NCBI GenBank assembly: GCA_937139565.1
Contig: CAKZQH010000021.1
Location: forward strand, 1-64,000
Length of the DNA stretch: 64,000 nt
Direction: 5' to 3'
Source of the DNA: an uncultured Nitrospiraceae bacterium
GTDB lineage: Bacteria; Nitrospirota; Thermodesulfovibrionia; Thermodesulfovibrionales; Thermodesulfovibrionaceae
The notes beneath the pieces were generated by a model that saw only the letters and a list, made by a program, of their open reading frames with translations, made no database searches and had not been told where the DNA came from. Position numbers and translations under genes: made by a program. Shown piece by piece: positions 55,985 through 64,000 of this stretch; position 1 is the stretch's first letter, and each line of letters opens with the position of its first letter.

Positions 55985-56416
55985 TTAATAAGTCCTCTCC
56001 TGCTTTTCAGATTCGCATATTTCTTTTACTGTATCTTTTACAAGCTTACCATTTTCGTAAACCTTTTCAGAGACCTTTCTGCATTTTGTATAGGGATCTT
56101 TATAATAGTAATCACTTGCTGGCTCTGCTCTGTAGTAACCTCTTCCGTCTTCAGTTCTGTATTCAACAGGTCTTCCGCTTTGGTATGCTTCTCTTGAACC
56201 TCTCGTTGAAATATCAGCAATAGTAGCTCCTAAAACTGCTCCAAGTCCTGCTCCTATTACACCACCTCTCCATGGATTTTTCTTATCCAGAAGAGCACCT
56301 GCTATGCCACCCACTACAGCTCCTGCTCCTGCACCTTCGTAATGCTGCTGCTGAAGTTGAGCACAGGCAGTTGTAATTAGCATGAGTAAAGCTAAAATTA
56401 AAGCTGTTAGTTTCAT
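55985..56416 (-). CDS. Glycine-zipper 2TM lipoprotein
   Basis: The ORF track starts at TTG 56428, but GGAGGTAACA is the ribosome site of the ATG at 56416, giving MKLTALILALLMLITTAC with a signal peptide and a likely lipobox cysteine at residue 17. The 143-aa product has a glycine-zipper segment (AGAGAVVGGIAGALLD and VIGAGLGAVLGATIAD), as in Rick_17kDa/SlyB-type outer-membrane lipoproteins, followed by a Tyr-rich C-terminal domain. The function is unknown. It stands alone, with 55 bp to pyrE. Confidence 0.85.
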   Translation of the reverse strand: MKLTALILALLMLITTACAQLQQQHYEGAGAGAVVGGIAGALLDKKNPWRGGVIGAGLGAVLGATIADISTRGSREAYQSGRPVEYRTEDGRGYYRAEPASDYYYKDPYTKCRKVSEKVYENGKLVKDTVKEICESEKQERTY

Positions 56417-56449
56417 TGTTACCTCCAAATAGTTAATAATTTTGTAATC

Positions 56450-57352
56450 CTATTCTAACATAAAATTCTCATAAATTACTCTGTTTCTGCCACTCTGCTT
56501 AGCTCTGTAAAGGGCAAGGTCTGCCTTATGAAGTATCATGTCAGAATTGAGTATATCTAACCTATTTGAGCAGGAGGTAAAACCTATGCTTACTGTTATC
56601 TTTACATTTTCTCCTTTTGTTGTAAAAAATTCCTTTTTTTCAATTATTGTTCTTAGATTTTCGCATATATGCATTGCCTCGGTTTCGTCAGTTGAAGGCA
56701 TAAGCAAGCAAAACTCTTCTCCTCCATATCTTCCCAAAGTTACCTTAGCTGGTAAGTTCTCCATGCAATAATGCACTAAATCTTTTAAAACCTTATCGCC
56801 AGTAAGATGACCATAGGTGTCGTTAATCTTCTTAAAATAATCGATGTCTAAAATAGCAAGAGAAAGAGGTTCGTTGTAAATTTGACACCAATTAATCTCT
56901 TCAAAAAGTCGTTCCATGAGAAAACTTCTATTATAGGCTCCTGTAAGGGGGTCTTTTGTTAAAAGATTGTCGAATTCCCTTTTTAACTCAATCATTTTTT
57001 TGGCTTTCATTATTTTCAAAAAAAGGTCACACTTATTAAAGGATTCAAGAATATAATCGAAAACTTCATTTTGACAAAGATTTTTTAAAATTGAAGGAGT
57101 TCTTTTTTTTAAAATTACAATAAGAGGAATTTCTCTAATGGATGGAGCAATAGAGATAGTTTCTATAAGCTTTTTCCACCTATTTTTTAAGCCTACAATA
57201 TCAATAAAAAGAATGTCTGGATTAATTTTGTATAATCTATCTACAAATTTTTCATCTATGGAGGAACTTTCAATAGAAGAAACATCATGGGCAAGAAAAA
57301 GTTTAATCCGTCTTGCAATGAAGCTCCTATTAGTTCCGACTAAAATAAGCAT
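56450..57352 (-). CDS. Diguanylate cyclase with receiver-like N-terminus
   Basis: The 300-aa protein has a degenerate receiver-like domain (about 1-115, with ILFIDIVG in the place of the phosphoaspartate) and a GGDEF domain (about 130-298) with DPLTGAYNR, DIDYFKKINDTYGH and the active GGEEF. No RxxD inhibitory site is seen five residues before GGEEF, so product inhibition may be absent. It should make cyclic di-GMP. Its own promoter (TTTACA-N18-TATAAT) leaves only about 9 nt of leader without a ribosome site. Confidence 0.92.
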   Translation of the reverse strand: MLILVGTNRSFIARRIKLFLAHDVSSIESSSIDEKFVDRLYKINPDILFIDIVGLKNRWKKLIETISIAPSIREIPLIVILKKRTPSILKNLCQNEVFDYILESFNKCDLFLKIMKAKKMIELKREFDNLLTKDPLTGAYNRSFLMERLFEEINWCQIYNEPLSLAILDIDYFKKINDTYGHLTGDKVLKDLVHYCMENLPAKVTLGRYGGEEFCLLMPSTDETEAMHICENLRTIIEKKEFFTTKGENVKITVSIGFTSCSNRLDILNSDMILHKADLALYRAKQSGRNRVIYENFMLE

Positions 57353-57397
57353 TTTTAATTGTCAAACATTATATAATACATGTACTTAGGATGTAAA
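57353..57397 (-). promoter_or_regulatory. Promoter of the GGDEF gene with very short leader
   Basis: On the minus strand, TTTACA (57397-57392), 18 bases and TATAAT (57373-57368). The predicted start site lies about 9 nt before the ATG at 57352 and the sequence between (ACAATTAAAA) has no ribosome site. Confidence 0.55.
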
Positions 57398-58081
57398 GAT
57401 TCTTCGGAGAGAATTTCTGGGTGAAGGTGAGGAAGTAACAGCCCTTCCTATCACTAAGTAGTCTGCTCCCATTGTTAAAGCCTCTCTGGCACTCACCACT
57501 CTTTTTTGATCATAGGCAAGATCTTCAGATGAACGAATGCCTGGAGTCACTACTAAAAAATCTCTACCACAAATCTCTTTTATTATCGGAAGCTCCCTTG
57601 CAGAGGATACAACTCCATCTAATCCGCAGTCCTTTGCAAGAGATGAGAGTCTTTTTACAATTTCATGAACGCTAATATTAATCCCGAGATTATACAAATC
57701 TTTTTCATCAAGACTGGTAAGAACGGTAACCGCAATAAGTTTTGTGGAAGCACTCATCTTTACCACTTCCCTTTTCATCTTAGCGCTTACTCTCAACATT
57801 TGTTCTCCGCCAAATCCATGAAGTGTTAACATGTCAATATCATATTGAAGGCAAACATTTAATGCTCTGCTGACAGTGTTCGGGATGTCATGAAATTTAA
57901 GGTCAAGAAAAACTTTTTTGCCCAAATCTTTAAGCCTTTTGACAATAGAAGGACCGCAACTACAGAAGAGCTCAAGCCCTACTTTGTAAAATCCTATATC
58001 TTCGCCAAGCTCTTCTACAATTCTAAAGGCTTCTCTTTCAGAGGAAAAATCAAGAGCTATGATAACCTTTTCAAAGTTCAT
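57386..58081 (-). CDS. pyrF: Orotidine 5'-phosphate decarboxylase
   Basis: Last step of UMP synthesis. The 231-aa TIM-barrel protein has IIALDFSS near the N-terminus, the catalytic block DLKFHDIPNTV with Lys and Asp residues, and the phosphate-binding end VTPGIRSS plus YLVIGRAVTSS. It is the usual prokaryotic length. It abuts dcd (0-bp gap) and belongs to the operon running from the hydrogenase maturation genes. Confidence 0.96.
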   Translation of the reverse strand: MNFEKVIIALDFSSEREAFRIVEELGEDIGFYKVGLELFCSCGPSIVKRLKDLGKKVFLDLKFHDIPNTVSRALNVCLQYDIDMLTLHGFGGEQMLRVSAKMKREVVKMSASTKLIAVTVLTSLDEKDLYNLGINISVHEIVKRLSSLAKDCGLDGVVSSARELPIIKEICGRDFLVVTPGIRSSEDLAYDQKRVVSAREALTMGADYLVIGRAVTSSPSPRNSLRRIFTS

Positions 58082-58630
58082 CTATATTTTTGGTAAAACT
58101 ATTCCCTGCTGGGCCTGGTATTTACCTTTTCTGTCTGCATAGGACACTTGACATTCTTCTTCTGCTTTGATAAATATAAGTTGTGCAATTCCCTCATTGG
58201 AATAAATCTTTGCGGGAAGCGGAGTAGTGTTAGAAATTTCAATAGTAACATAACCTTCCCAACAAGGCTCAAGAGGAGTTACATTCACAATTATTCCGCA
58301 TCTTGCATAGGTTGATTTACCAATGCAAAGCACAAGCACATCCCTTGGAATTCTGAAATACTCCACAGAACGAGCAAGGGCAAAAGAATTTGGCGGAATT
58401 ATACAGGCATCTCCTTTGAATTCTACAAAACTCTTTGGATCAAAACACTTAGGATCAACGATAGTGTTGTTTATGTTTGTAAATATTCTGAATTCATCGG
58501 CAACTCTCATGTCATAGCCATAGGAACTAACTCCAAAGGATATAACTCCTTCTCTGACAAGGCCTTCTTCAAAAGGTTCAATCATTCCCTTACTGGCCAT
58601 TTCTTTAATCCAGCGATCATTTCTAACCAT
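58082..58630 (-). CDS. dcd: dCTP deaminase
   Basis: Converts dCTP to dUTP (in some homologues on to dUMP) for thymidylate supply. The 182-aa protein has the trimeric dUTPase-like fold with the motifs [22 protein letters not shown]-type core and GIAQLIF. The conserved catalytic Glu is in the EPCWEG block. A bifunctional deaminase-dUTPase cannot be excluded. It follows the histidine kinase by 6 bp. Confidence 0.93.
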   Translation of the reverse strand: MVRNDRWIKEMASKGMIEPFEEGLVREGVISFGVSSYGYDMRVADEFRIFTNINNTIVDPKCFDPKSFVEFKGDACIIPPNSFALARSVEYFRIPRDVLVLCIGKSTYARCGIIVNVTPLEPCWEGYVTIEISNTTPLPAKIYSNEGIAQLIFIKAEEECQVSYADRKGKYQAQQGIVLPKI

Positions 58631-58636
58631 TAGGCA

Positions 58637-60541
58637 TCACTCCTTTTCATTAAGTATTTCTCTCAATTTGTATAAAATTTCATCTCCTGAAAGGGTTTTT
58701 TCTATGGAGACAATATCCTTGAACTGAACAGGATAACCACTCATAAGTATTGTCTTTATTGAAGGACTGATTTGTCTCAGTTTTTTCATTAATTCAAGTC
58801 CTGTCATGCCTGGCATCACAAGATCAACAAGACAGAGGGAAACTCTATCTTTAATTTTCTCATATATTTCTAATGCTTCATTACCATTTGTAGCTTCATA
58901 GACTTCGTAACCATAATCTCTTAAAAGAGATGCTATGTATTGCCTTGTGTTAGTTTCGTCATCAACAACAAGCAATACTTCCTTTCCTTTCAAAGATTCT
59001 CTGTCAATAGAAGAAAAATCTTTTTCTGTCTGTGGTAAATATATCTTAAAGGTTGTTCCTTTACCTACTTCGCTATAAACATGTATGTGACCACCATACT
59101 GCTTTATCAAGCCAAATACTGTTGAAAGTCCAAGACCTGTCCCCTTTCCCTTTGGCTTGGTAGTAAAAAAGGGCTCAAAAATTCTACTTTTTGTTTCCTC
59201 ATCCATTCCCTTTCCTGTATCAGTTACACAAAGCATTACATAAAGACCAGGCTTTATAAGAGGATGGGTGAAATGATACTCTGTATCAAGGGAAATTTCT
59301 TTTAATGAAAGTGTTATCTCTCCTCCATCTGGCATAGCATCCCTTGCATTAGTAATCAGATTCATCAGAATCACTTCAAGATGGGTTGGCTCAATTTTAT
59401 AAAAAATCTCCTTTTCTGGTAACTTCAACATTACTTTAATATCAGAACCAACGAGTGGCTCTATAAAACCCTGAAAATTAGCGAGATACTCTTTTAAATT
59501 TAGCCTTTTTATTTCTCCAATCTCTTCTTTCCTGCTAAAAGTAAGAAGATTTTTAACGAAAGACTTAGCCCTCTGACAGGACTCAATAATTCTAACTGTG
59601 TAGCCTTTAAGAGTCTCGTCTTCTGCTTTACTCTCTAAAAGCGTTGCAAAACCAAGAATACTGGTGAGCACATTGTTAAATTCATGGGCAATTTTTCCAG
59701 AAAGTACTCCAAGGGATTCCATTTTTTGAGAATGAATGAGCTGCTCTTCTATTTTTTTTCTCTCTGTCATATCAATGATTGAGGCAATAGATTTTTTCGT
59801 ATAGGGTATCATAGCCACATTCATAAGAACTTCCTTTATTTGTCCACTTCTGTCTTTTATTTTCGAGCTATACTGTCTTGGAGCTAAAGATGGCGAAATC
59901 CGCCTTAATTTGTGATATTCTATCATCTTATCAAGCATTTCTTCAGTAAAAAACTCAGTCCACTTCATTTTACCTTCTATTTCTCTCTTAGAATAACCTG
60001 TAAGCATTTCAAATTCATCGTTTGCAAATTCGATTGTCATATCCTCTTCAACTACAATAATAGCAACTCCCACTGAAGATAAGATCATATTCTGCTGTTC
60101 ATAAAGCTCCAAAATATCCTTATGCTGCGTCTTGATTCTATCTATATACTCTATAAATCTGTCCCTCTGCTTATTAATTAGTGCACCAAGCATTCGAACA
60201 ATTTCAATTGGTGAGTCTTCAGAAGCTTTTACTGAAAAGTTTCCCTTTTGAAGTTTTCGTAATACTTCAAAGTGTTCGCATATTCCTATGGCAAGTCCGT
60301 GATTAAGATCTATTAATGACTCTATTTCTTCCCTTAGCTTATTAATACTATCTATTAATCTCTGAACAGCATATCTTTCTACTTTTAAATCTATTTTTGG
60401 GGAAGTATCTCCTTTGCCTATTTTTTCAATAATGTCTGAACAAAGATGAAGAATTTCACTTAGTCTCTGACCGTGTTCACAAAAAAAATTCTTACACTCA
60501 AGAAATCCTCCTTCTGGACAGTGATACTGATTATCGATCAT
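58637..60541 (-). CDS. Soluble hybrid sensor histidine kinase with PAS and receiver domains
   Basis: The 634-aa protein has no membrane helix. A cysteine-rich N-terminus (C8, C16, C21, C34; HCPEGGFLECKNFFCEHG) is followed by a HAMP-like helical region (about 80-140), a PAS domain (about 145-265), HisKA with H286 (AHEFNNVL), HATPase_c (NLITNARDAM, DTGKGMDEE, GKGTGLGLS) and a C-terminal receiver with D573 (LCLVDLVMPG). The cytosolic location and cysteines suggest redox or metal sensing; this is inference. It overlaps the TusA-like gene by 4 bp, in one unit with hydrogenase maturation genes. Confidence 0.92.
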   Translation of the reverse strand: MIDNQYHCPEGGFLECKNFFCEHGQRLSEILHLCSDIIEKIGKGDTSPKIDLKVERYAVQRLIDSINKLREEIESLIDLNHGLAIGICEHFEVLRKLQKGNFSVKASEDSPIEIVRMLGALINKQRDRFIEYIDRIKTQHKDILELYEQQNMILSSVGVAIIVVEEDMTIEFANDEFEMLTGYSKREIEGKMKWTEFFTEEMLDKMIEYHKLRRISPSLAPRQYSSKIKDRSGQIKEVLMNVAMIPYTKKSIASIIDMTERKKIEEQLIHSQKMESLGVLSGKIAHEFNNVLTSILGFATLLESKAEDETLKGYTVRIIESCQRAKSFVKNLLTFSRKEEIGEIKRLNLKEYLANFQGFIEPLVGSDIKVMLKLPEKEIFYKIEPTHLEVILMNLITNARDAMPDGGEITLSLKEISLDTEYHFTHPLIKPGLYVMLCVTDTGKGMDEETKSRIFEPFFTTKPKGKGTGLGLSTVFGLIKQYGGHIHVYSEVGKGTTFKIYLPQTEKDFSSIDRESLKGKEVLLVVDDETNTRQYIASLLRDYGYEVYEATNGNEALEIYEKIKDRVSLCLVDLVMPGMTGLELMKKLRQISPSIKTILMSGYPVQFKDIVSIEKTLSGDEILYKLREILNEKE

Positions 60542-60759
60542 ATCCTTATTGTCACCTTGATAGTATTTCCGTGCTTTTCTAAATTAAGTATTGTTTTACC
60601 TAATTTTGAACACCAAGCTTTTATGTCTTTTTCAAAGGTTGGACAATCTCCAAGTACTTCTACTATTTCCCCTTCTTTAAAATTGGGGTATGTAGCACTT
60701 AATTTGAGGATTGGATAGGGACATTTAAGCCCTCTATAGTCTATGAGTCTGTCAGCCAA
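60538..60759 (-). CDS. TusA-like sulfur carrier protein
   Basis: The 73-aa protein has the TusA/SirA fold with LIDYRGLKCPYPILKL: the cysteine in CPYP is the persulfide-carrying residue. Length and motif are normal. Such proteins move sulfur for tRNA thiolation, molybdenum cofactor or energy metabolism. It overlaps hypC by 19 bp and the kinase by 4 bp, so it may serve hydrogenase or sulfur metabolism rather than tRNA, but this is not shown. Confidence 0.9.
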   Translation of the reverse strand: MADRLIDYRGLKCPYPILKLSATYPNFKEGEIVEVLGDCPTFEKDIKAWCSKLGKTILNLEKHGNTIKVTIRI

Positions 60760-60995
60760 TTTTTTTCCTGTTCCTCCATCTCCTTAAATATCTTTTCGAA
60801 AATCTCTAATGCCTGCTTAGCTTCCGATGGCTCCATTTTGTTTATTGCAAATCCTGCATGAACTAAAACATAGTCTCCTATTTGTGCCTCGTCAGGAAGA
60901 AGCATAAGGCTTATCTGTTTGCGTAAGCCCATCACATCAACTGTTGCCATAACTCCTTCAATTTCTATTATTTTTGATGGGACTGCAAGGCACAT
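60741..60995 (-). CDS. hypC: Hydrogenase assembly chaperone HypC
   Basis: Chaperone that carries the Fe(CN)2CO unit to the [NiFe] hydrogenase large subunit. The tracked TTG start at 61007 adds four residues; MCLAVPSKI at 60995 is the true family start because Cys2 is the functional residue after Met removal, and GGGGGAT is its ribosome site. The 84-aa product also shows VDVMGLRKQISLMLLP and GDYVLVHAGFAI. HypA, B, D, E and F are not in view. It overlaps the protease gene by 28 bp. Confidence 0.95.
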   Translation of the reverse strand: MCLAVPSKIIEIEGVMATVDVMGLRKQISLMLLPDEAQIGDYVLVHAGFAINKMEPSEAKQALEIFEKIFKEMEEQEKNWLTDS

Positions 60996-61456
60996 TTTAT
61001 CCCCCAATTTTCAAGTATTTTTAAGACTTCTTCGATTAACAGATTTAGTTTACCAGCTATAGTCGGAGTCAGGTCAAGTCCGATATCAATTGAAAGAGGT
61101 TGAATTCCAACAAGCACCAATTCCTCAGGCATTGTTCCCATTAATCGGGCAACTTCTATTAAATCCTGAACACCTACATGGTGGGCAGAAAGCTTACTTT
61201 TAAGATATGGTGGAATATCCTCTCCTCTTAAGACTTTCATAAATCCAGGTTCTTTGTGGAAATCAACAACATCTATTAGTATCATTTTTCTATATTTTTC
61301 CAAATATGGTAAAAGCTCAAGACCAAGTGTTCCACCATCAATGATTTCTACCTCTGGGTTAAAAGTATAATTATTTTTTAAAATCTCTGCTACTTTTGGT
61401 CCTGTGCCTTCGTCTTGCATAAGAATATTTCCAACTCCAATTATACCTATATCCAT
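60968..61456 (-). CDS. Hydrogenase maturation protease (HyaD/HycI family)
   Basis: Nickel-checking endopeptidase that cuts the C-terminal tail of the large subunit after the metal site is complete. The 162-aa protein has GVGNILMQDEGTGPKVAE with the metal Glu/Asp, DGGTLGLELLPY and the C-terminal His/Asp-bearing SAHHVGVQDLIEVA. It directly follows the structural genes (64 bp) across a terminator hairpin, so it is most likely the dedicated protease for the adjacent hydrogenase. Confidence 0.95.
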   Translation of the reverse strand: MDIGIIGVGNILMQDEGTGPKVAEILKNNYTFNPEVEIIDGGTLGLELLPYLEKYRKMILIDVVDFHKEPGFMKVLRGEDIPPYLKSKLSAHHVGVQDLIEVARLMGTMPEELVLVGIQPLSIDIGLDLTPTIAGKLNLLIEEVLKILENWGIKCALQSHQK

Positions 61457-61473
61457 AGCTTTTCTCCAATTAA

Positions 61474-61500
61474 AAAGCCCTCCTGCAATAGGAGGGCTTT
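61474..61500 (-). terminator. Intrinsic terminator after the hydrogenase large subunit
   Basis: A 10-bp perfect stem AAAGCCCTCC (61474-61483) and GGAGGGCTTT (61491-61500) with a seven-base loop, followed on the minus strand by TTTTTA. It stands between the large-subunit gene and the maturation protease, so structural genes should be expressed more than the genes downstream. Confidence 0.8.
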
Positions 61501-61520
61501 GTATTTGTGTTATTATTTTT

Positions 61521-63191
61521 TTATTCCTCTTTTACTTCAACAATGTGCATACCACATGCCATACAAGGGTCAAAGGAATGTATGGTTCTTAAAAGCTCAA
61601 GAGGCTGTTTTGAATCTGCAACAGGAGTATTCACAAGAGCTTCTTCAACAGGGCCTCTTACACCTTTATGATCCCTTGGTGAAAGATTCCAGGTAGATGG
61701 AACAACCATCTGATAATTCTCAATCTTCTTATTTTTAATCACTATATAGTGAGAAAGAGCACCACGAGGAGCATCATGCCAACCCATTCCCTTTGCCTCA
61801 GCAGGCCATGTCTTGGGATCCCATTTCTCAGTGTTGGCAATCTTATAATCGCCGTTTTTAATATTTGAGGCAAGCTCACTTATAAAGGATTTTGTCTTGT
61901 AAGCTGTTACAAGCGCAATAATTCCTCTTGCTGCAGTTCTACCAAGAGTTGAGAATAAAGCCTCTGGACCAACTCCAAGTTTTTTAAGCACCATATCAAC
62001 CGCTTCCTTTACCTCCTTATTGCCTGCTGCGTAGGCAACAAGCACTCTTGCAAGAGGACCAACCTCCATTGGAAGTTCTTCATATCTTGGAGCTTTACCC
62101 CAGCTGTATTTTCCATCCACATTAAGATACTCATATGGTGGCTTAGGTCCAGTGTAGTTTGGTGTGGTCTCTCCATCCCATGGATGAAGCCCTGCTTTTT
62201 CACCCTTTGAATATGTATAGTATGAGCGGGTTATGTATTCCATTATCTTTTTATGGTCAACAGGGTGTACTTCTTTCAGATTTTTATTCTTTATAATTCC
62301 AGCAGGTAGCCAGAGTTTTCCATTAGCCTCAGGATATTCACCACAAGCAAGGAAGTTTACATTACCTCCATAATTTGCCCAATCTTTGTAGAAGGAAGCA
62401 ACAGCAAGAAGATCAGGTATATATACCTTTTCAACAAATTCAATTGCCATGTCGGCATATTTATTAAGTGCTGCTATTGTACCAGCATTGATTGCATTCT
62501 GGCTTTCAGGATCTATTGGAATAGCCATTCCACCAACAAGGAATGTCTGAGGATGTGGATTCTTTGCACCTAGCATGGCCATCATCTTAATAACTTCCTT
62601 CTGCCAATCAAGTGCCTCAAGATAATGAGCCACTGCTAAAAGATTTGCCTCAGGAGGAAGTTTCATTGCAGGATGTCCCCAATAGCCATTGCTAAATATT
62701 CCAAGCTGGCCTCTTTCCACAAAGGCTTTAAGTTTGTCCTGCACAGCCTTAAAGTATGAGGTTGAGTTATTTGGCCAAGAAGAAATGCTCTTTGCAAGCT
62801 CTGAAGTCTTTGCTGGATCTGCTTTGAGGGCTGATACCACATCAACCCAATCAAGTGCATGTAGGTGATAGAAATGAATTACATGGTCCTGAACACACTG
62901 GTTTGCCATAATAAGGTTTCTCAAAAGATCTGCATTTCTTGGAACTTTTATCTTAAGAGCATCCTCTACTGCTCTAATTGAGGCAAGTGCATGAACAGTG
63001 GTGCAAACACCACAAAGTCTTTGAACAAAAACCCATGCTTCTCTGGGATCTCTTCCTTTAAGTATTACTTCTATACCACGCCACATTGTACATGAAGAAT
63101 AGGCATCTTTAACCTTTCCATCGGCAACTGTTGCCTCAACTCTTAAATGCCCTTCAATTCTTGTTACTGGATCAATTACTAATCTTGCCAT
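61521..63191 (-). CDS. [NiFe] hydrogenase large subunit
   Basis: Catalytic subunit of a group 1-type, probably periplasmic, hydrogenase. The 556-aa protein has the proximal L1 motif RLCGVCTTVHA (C60, C63) and the distal L2 motif DPCMACGMH (C543, C546), so all four metal cysteines are present. The maturation protease should cut after H549, removing IVEVKEE. No selenocysteine replaces a ligand. It follows the small subunit by 15 bp, the usual small-large order of exported hydrogenases. Confidence 0.97.
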   Translation of the reverse strand: MARLVIDPVTRIEGHLRVEATVADGKVKDAYSSCTMWRGIEVILKGRDPREAWVFVQRLCGVCTTVHALASIRAVEDALKIKVPRNADLLRNLIMANQCVQDHVIHFYHLHALDWVDVVSALKADPAKTSELAKSISSWPNNSTSYFKAVQDKLKAFVERGQLGIFSNGYWGHPAMKLPPEANLLAVAHYLEALDWQKEVIKMMAMLGAKNPHPQTFLVGGMAIPIDPESQNAINAGTIAALNKYADMAIEFVEKVYIPDLLAVASFYKDWANYGGNVNFLACGEYPEANGKLWLPAGIIKNKNLKEVHPVDHKKIMEYITRSYYTYSKGEKAGLHPWDGETTPNYTGPKPPYEYLNVDGKYSWGKAPRYEELPMEVGPLARVLVAYAAGNKEVKEAVDMVLKKLGVGPEALFSTLGRTAARGIIALVTAYKTKSFISELASNIKNGDYKIANTEKWDPKTWPAEAKGMGWHDAPRGALSHYIVIKNKKIENYQMVVPSTWNLSPRDHKGVRGPVEEALVNTPVADSKQPLELLRTIHSFDPCMACGMHIVEVKEE

Positions 63192-63206
63192 ACATGCCCC
63201 CTTTAT

Positions 63207-64000
63207 TTATTCCTTGTTTTCTTTTTTAGTTAAACCGGCTACTGCCATTGCGCCAAGCCCAATCTTGGCAAAGAAGGTATCTTTATTATCAACTCCTGCA
63301 TAAAATGGAGCATAAGCGTCCCAGAATTTTGGCTCTGAACAGGCAACACAGGGATGTCCTGCCATAACAGGCCAGCTTGTGCCATCATTCCACCTTATTG
63401 TCGGACAGTTGTGATAGGCAAAAGGTCCTTTGCAACCAAGTTCATACAGGCACCAACCAAGCCTATGTCCTTTATCTCCCCAAGTTTTTGCAAATTCTTG
63501 AGTATCGAAGTGCCCCCTTCTTTCACAGTTGTCATGAATAAGTATTCCATGGGCAAATAAAGGTCTTCCAAGATTATCAGTTTTTGGAAGCTTTCCAAAG
63601 GTAAGGAAGTAAACTACAGTGGCTGTGAAGTTTTCCACATTAAGTGGACAGCCAGGAAGATTAATTACTGGCTTATCTTTGATTATATCTCTTACTCCTA
63701 CAGCACCTGTTGGATTTGGTTTTGCTGCCGGAATTCCACCATAGGTGGCACAGGTTCCAATTGCAATAATTGCTGCTGCATCCTTTGCAACTTCTTTTAA
63801 AATATCAAGAGCTGATCTGCCACCAATACAGCAGTAAAGCCCTCCATCTTTTGTTGGAATTGAGCCTTCTACAACAACAAGATATTTTCCCTTATACTTA
63901 TGAATAGCATCATGAAGTGATTTTTCTGCCTGATGACCAGCTGCTGCCATGATTGTCTCATGGTATTCGAGAGATACCACATCAAGAACAATCTGGCCAA
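63207..64000 (-). CDS. [NiFe] hydrogenase small subunit (5' end beyond window)
   Basis: Electron-transfer subunit with three Fe-S clusters. The tracked GTG at 63980 is internal: the frame stays open to the window edge and reads GQIVLDVVSLEYHETIMAAAG, a conserved part of the family, so the gene is partial. Cluster ligands are visible in YCCIGGR/GTCATYGG, NLPGCPLN, the HDNCERRGHFD block, LYELGCKG, NCPTIRWN and HPCVACSEPKFWD. The C-terminus ends soon after, without the membrane anchor helix of HyaA-type enzymes, which suggests a soluble periplasmic enzyme. The Tat signal should lie upstream. Confidence 0.95.
   Translation of the reverse strand, partial: GQIVLDVVSLEYHETIMAAAGHQAEKSLHDAIHKYKGKYLVVVEGSIPTKDGGLYCCIGGRSALDILKEVAKDAAAIIAIGTCATYGGIPAAKPNPTGAVGVRDIIKDKPVINLPGCPLNVENFTATVVYFLTFGKLPKTDNLGRPLFAHGILIHDNCERRGHFDTQEFAKTWGDKGHRLGWCLYELGCKGPFAYHNCPTIRWNDGTSWPVMAGHPCVACSEPKFWDAYAPFYAGVDNKDTFFAKIGLGAMAVAGLTKKENKE

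Noticed and set aside
63207-63980. Small hydrogenase subunit starting at GTG 63980
   Set aside because: The frame continues upstream with conserved residues, so this GTG is internal and the gene is cut by the window edge.

Overview
The window reads as chromosomal DNA of a low-GC, Gram-negative (diderm), motile, anaerobic and probably thermophilic bacterium. LpxK, MlaD-type and LapB-type genes indicate an outer membrane with LPS. The [NiFe] hydrogenase, the double 2-hydroxyacyl-CoA-dehydratase-type activase, the UbiD decarboxylase, a PIN-domain RNase P of the Aquifex type and AU-rich codon use together suggest a Thermodesulfovibrio-like member of the Nitrospirota. That assignment is inference from family content, not a database match. 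Almost every base is coding. No rRNA, tRNA, CRISPR array or intact insertion sequence was seen.

Layout. (1) 1-13023, minus strand: one long transcription unit beginning at a UbiD-type decarboxylase, followed by a 1382-aa double activase, an untracked 31-aa AURKAIP1/COX24-like basic protein, a 71-aa coiled coil, a core-MetE protein, tmk, holB, a RicT-like PSP1 protein, metG, radC and glpX, closed by a strong two-way terminator. (2) 13128-16606, minus: DUF1015, gap, pgk. (3) 16784-18678, plus: a LapA-LapB fusion overlapping a HARP-type protein-only RNase P. (4) 18686-23055, minus: dnaE and accA. (5) 23056-24376: the only long non-coding stretch. It holds a cluster of inverted-repeat-ended repeats (TCATTGCGAG...CTCGCAGTGAC) and the wreck of a gene. 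(6) 24377-33083, minus: an operon of flavodoxin, mlaD, def, fmt, DUF116, rsmB, PASTA, rpe, TPR, pgsA and a DUF512 radical-SAM protein. (7) 33242-45898, plus: housekeeping genes nnr, trmH-like, rplI, dnaB, amrB, mobA, tatA, alr, aspC, era, bifunctional nuclease, recO, an untracked 53-aa Cys protein, marC, a histidine phosphatase and lpxK. (8) 45915-50249, plus: more repeats, then flagellin with a sigma-28 promoter and structured leader, flaG, fliD, fliS and a FliT-position gene. (9) 50254-55934, minus: tig-clpP-clpX with small Cys-cluster genes, and pyrE. (10) 55985-64000, minus: a glycine-zipper lipoprotein, a GGDEF protein, pyrF, dcd, a hybrid histidine kinase, a TusA-like protein, hypC, a hydrogenase protease, and the [NiFe] hydrogenase large and (partial) small subunits.

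The genes connect into central carbon metabolism (glpX, gap, pgk, rpe), DNA replication (dnaE, holB, dnaB, tmk, dcd), translation start and protein maturation (metG, fmt, def, tig/clpPX), motility and hydrogen oxidation.

Most interesting points: a HARP RNase P gene coupled to a LapA-LapB fusion; a very short mS38/bS22-like ribosomal-type protein missed by the ORF track; several transcription units whose -10 box sits 5-8 nt before the start codon (predicted leaderless mRNAs); a flagellin 5' leader with competing hairpins and GGA-in-loop sites that look like CsrA targets; a zinc-ribbon ORF cut by an in-frame TGA; and two clusters of inverted-repeat-ended intergenic repeats.
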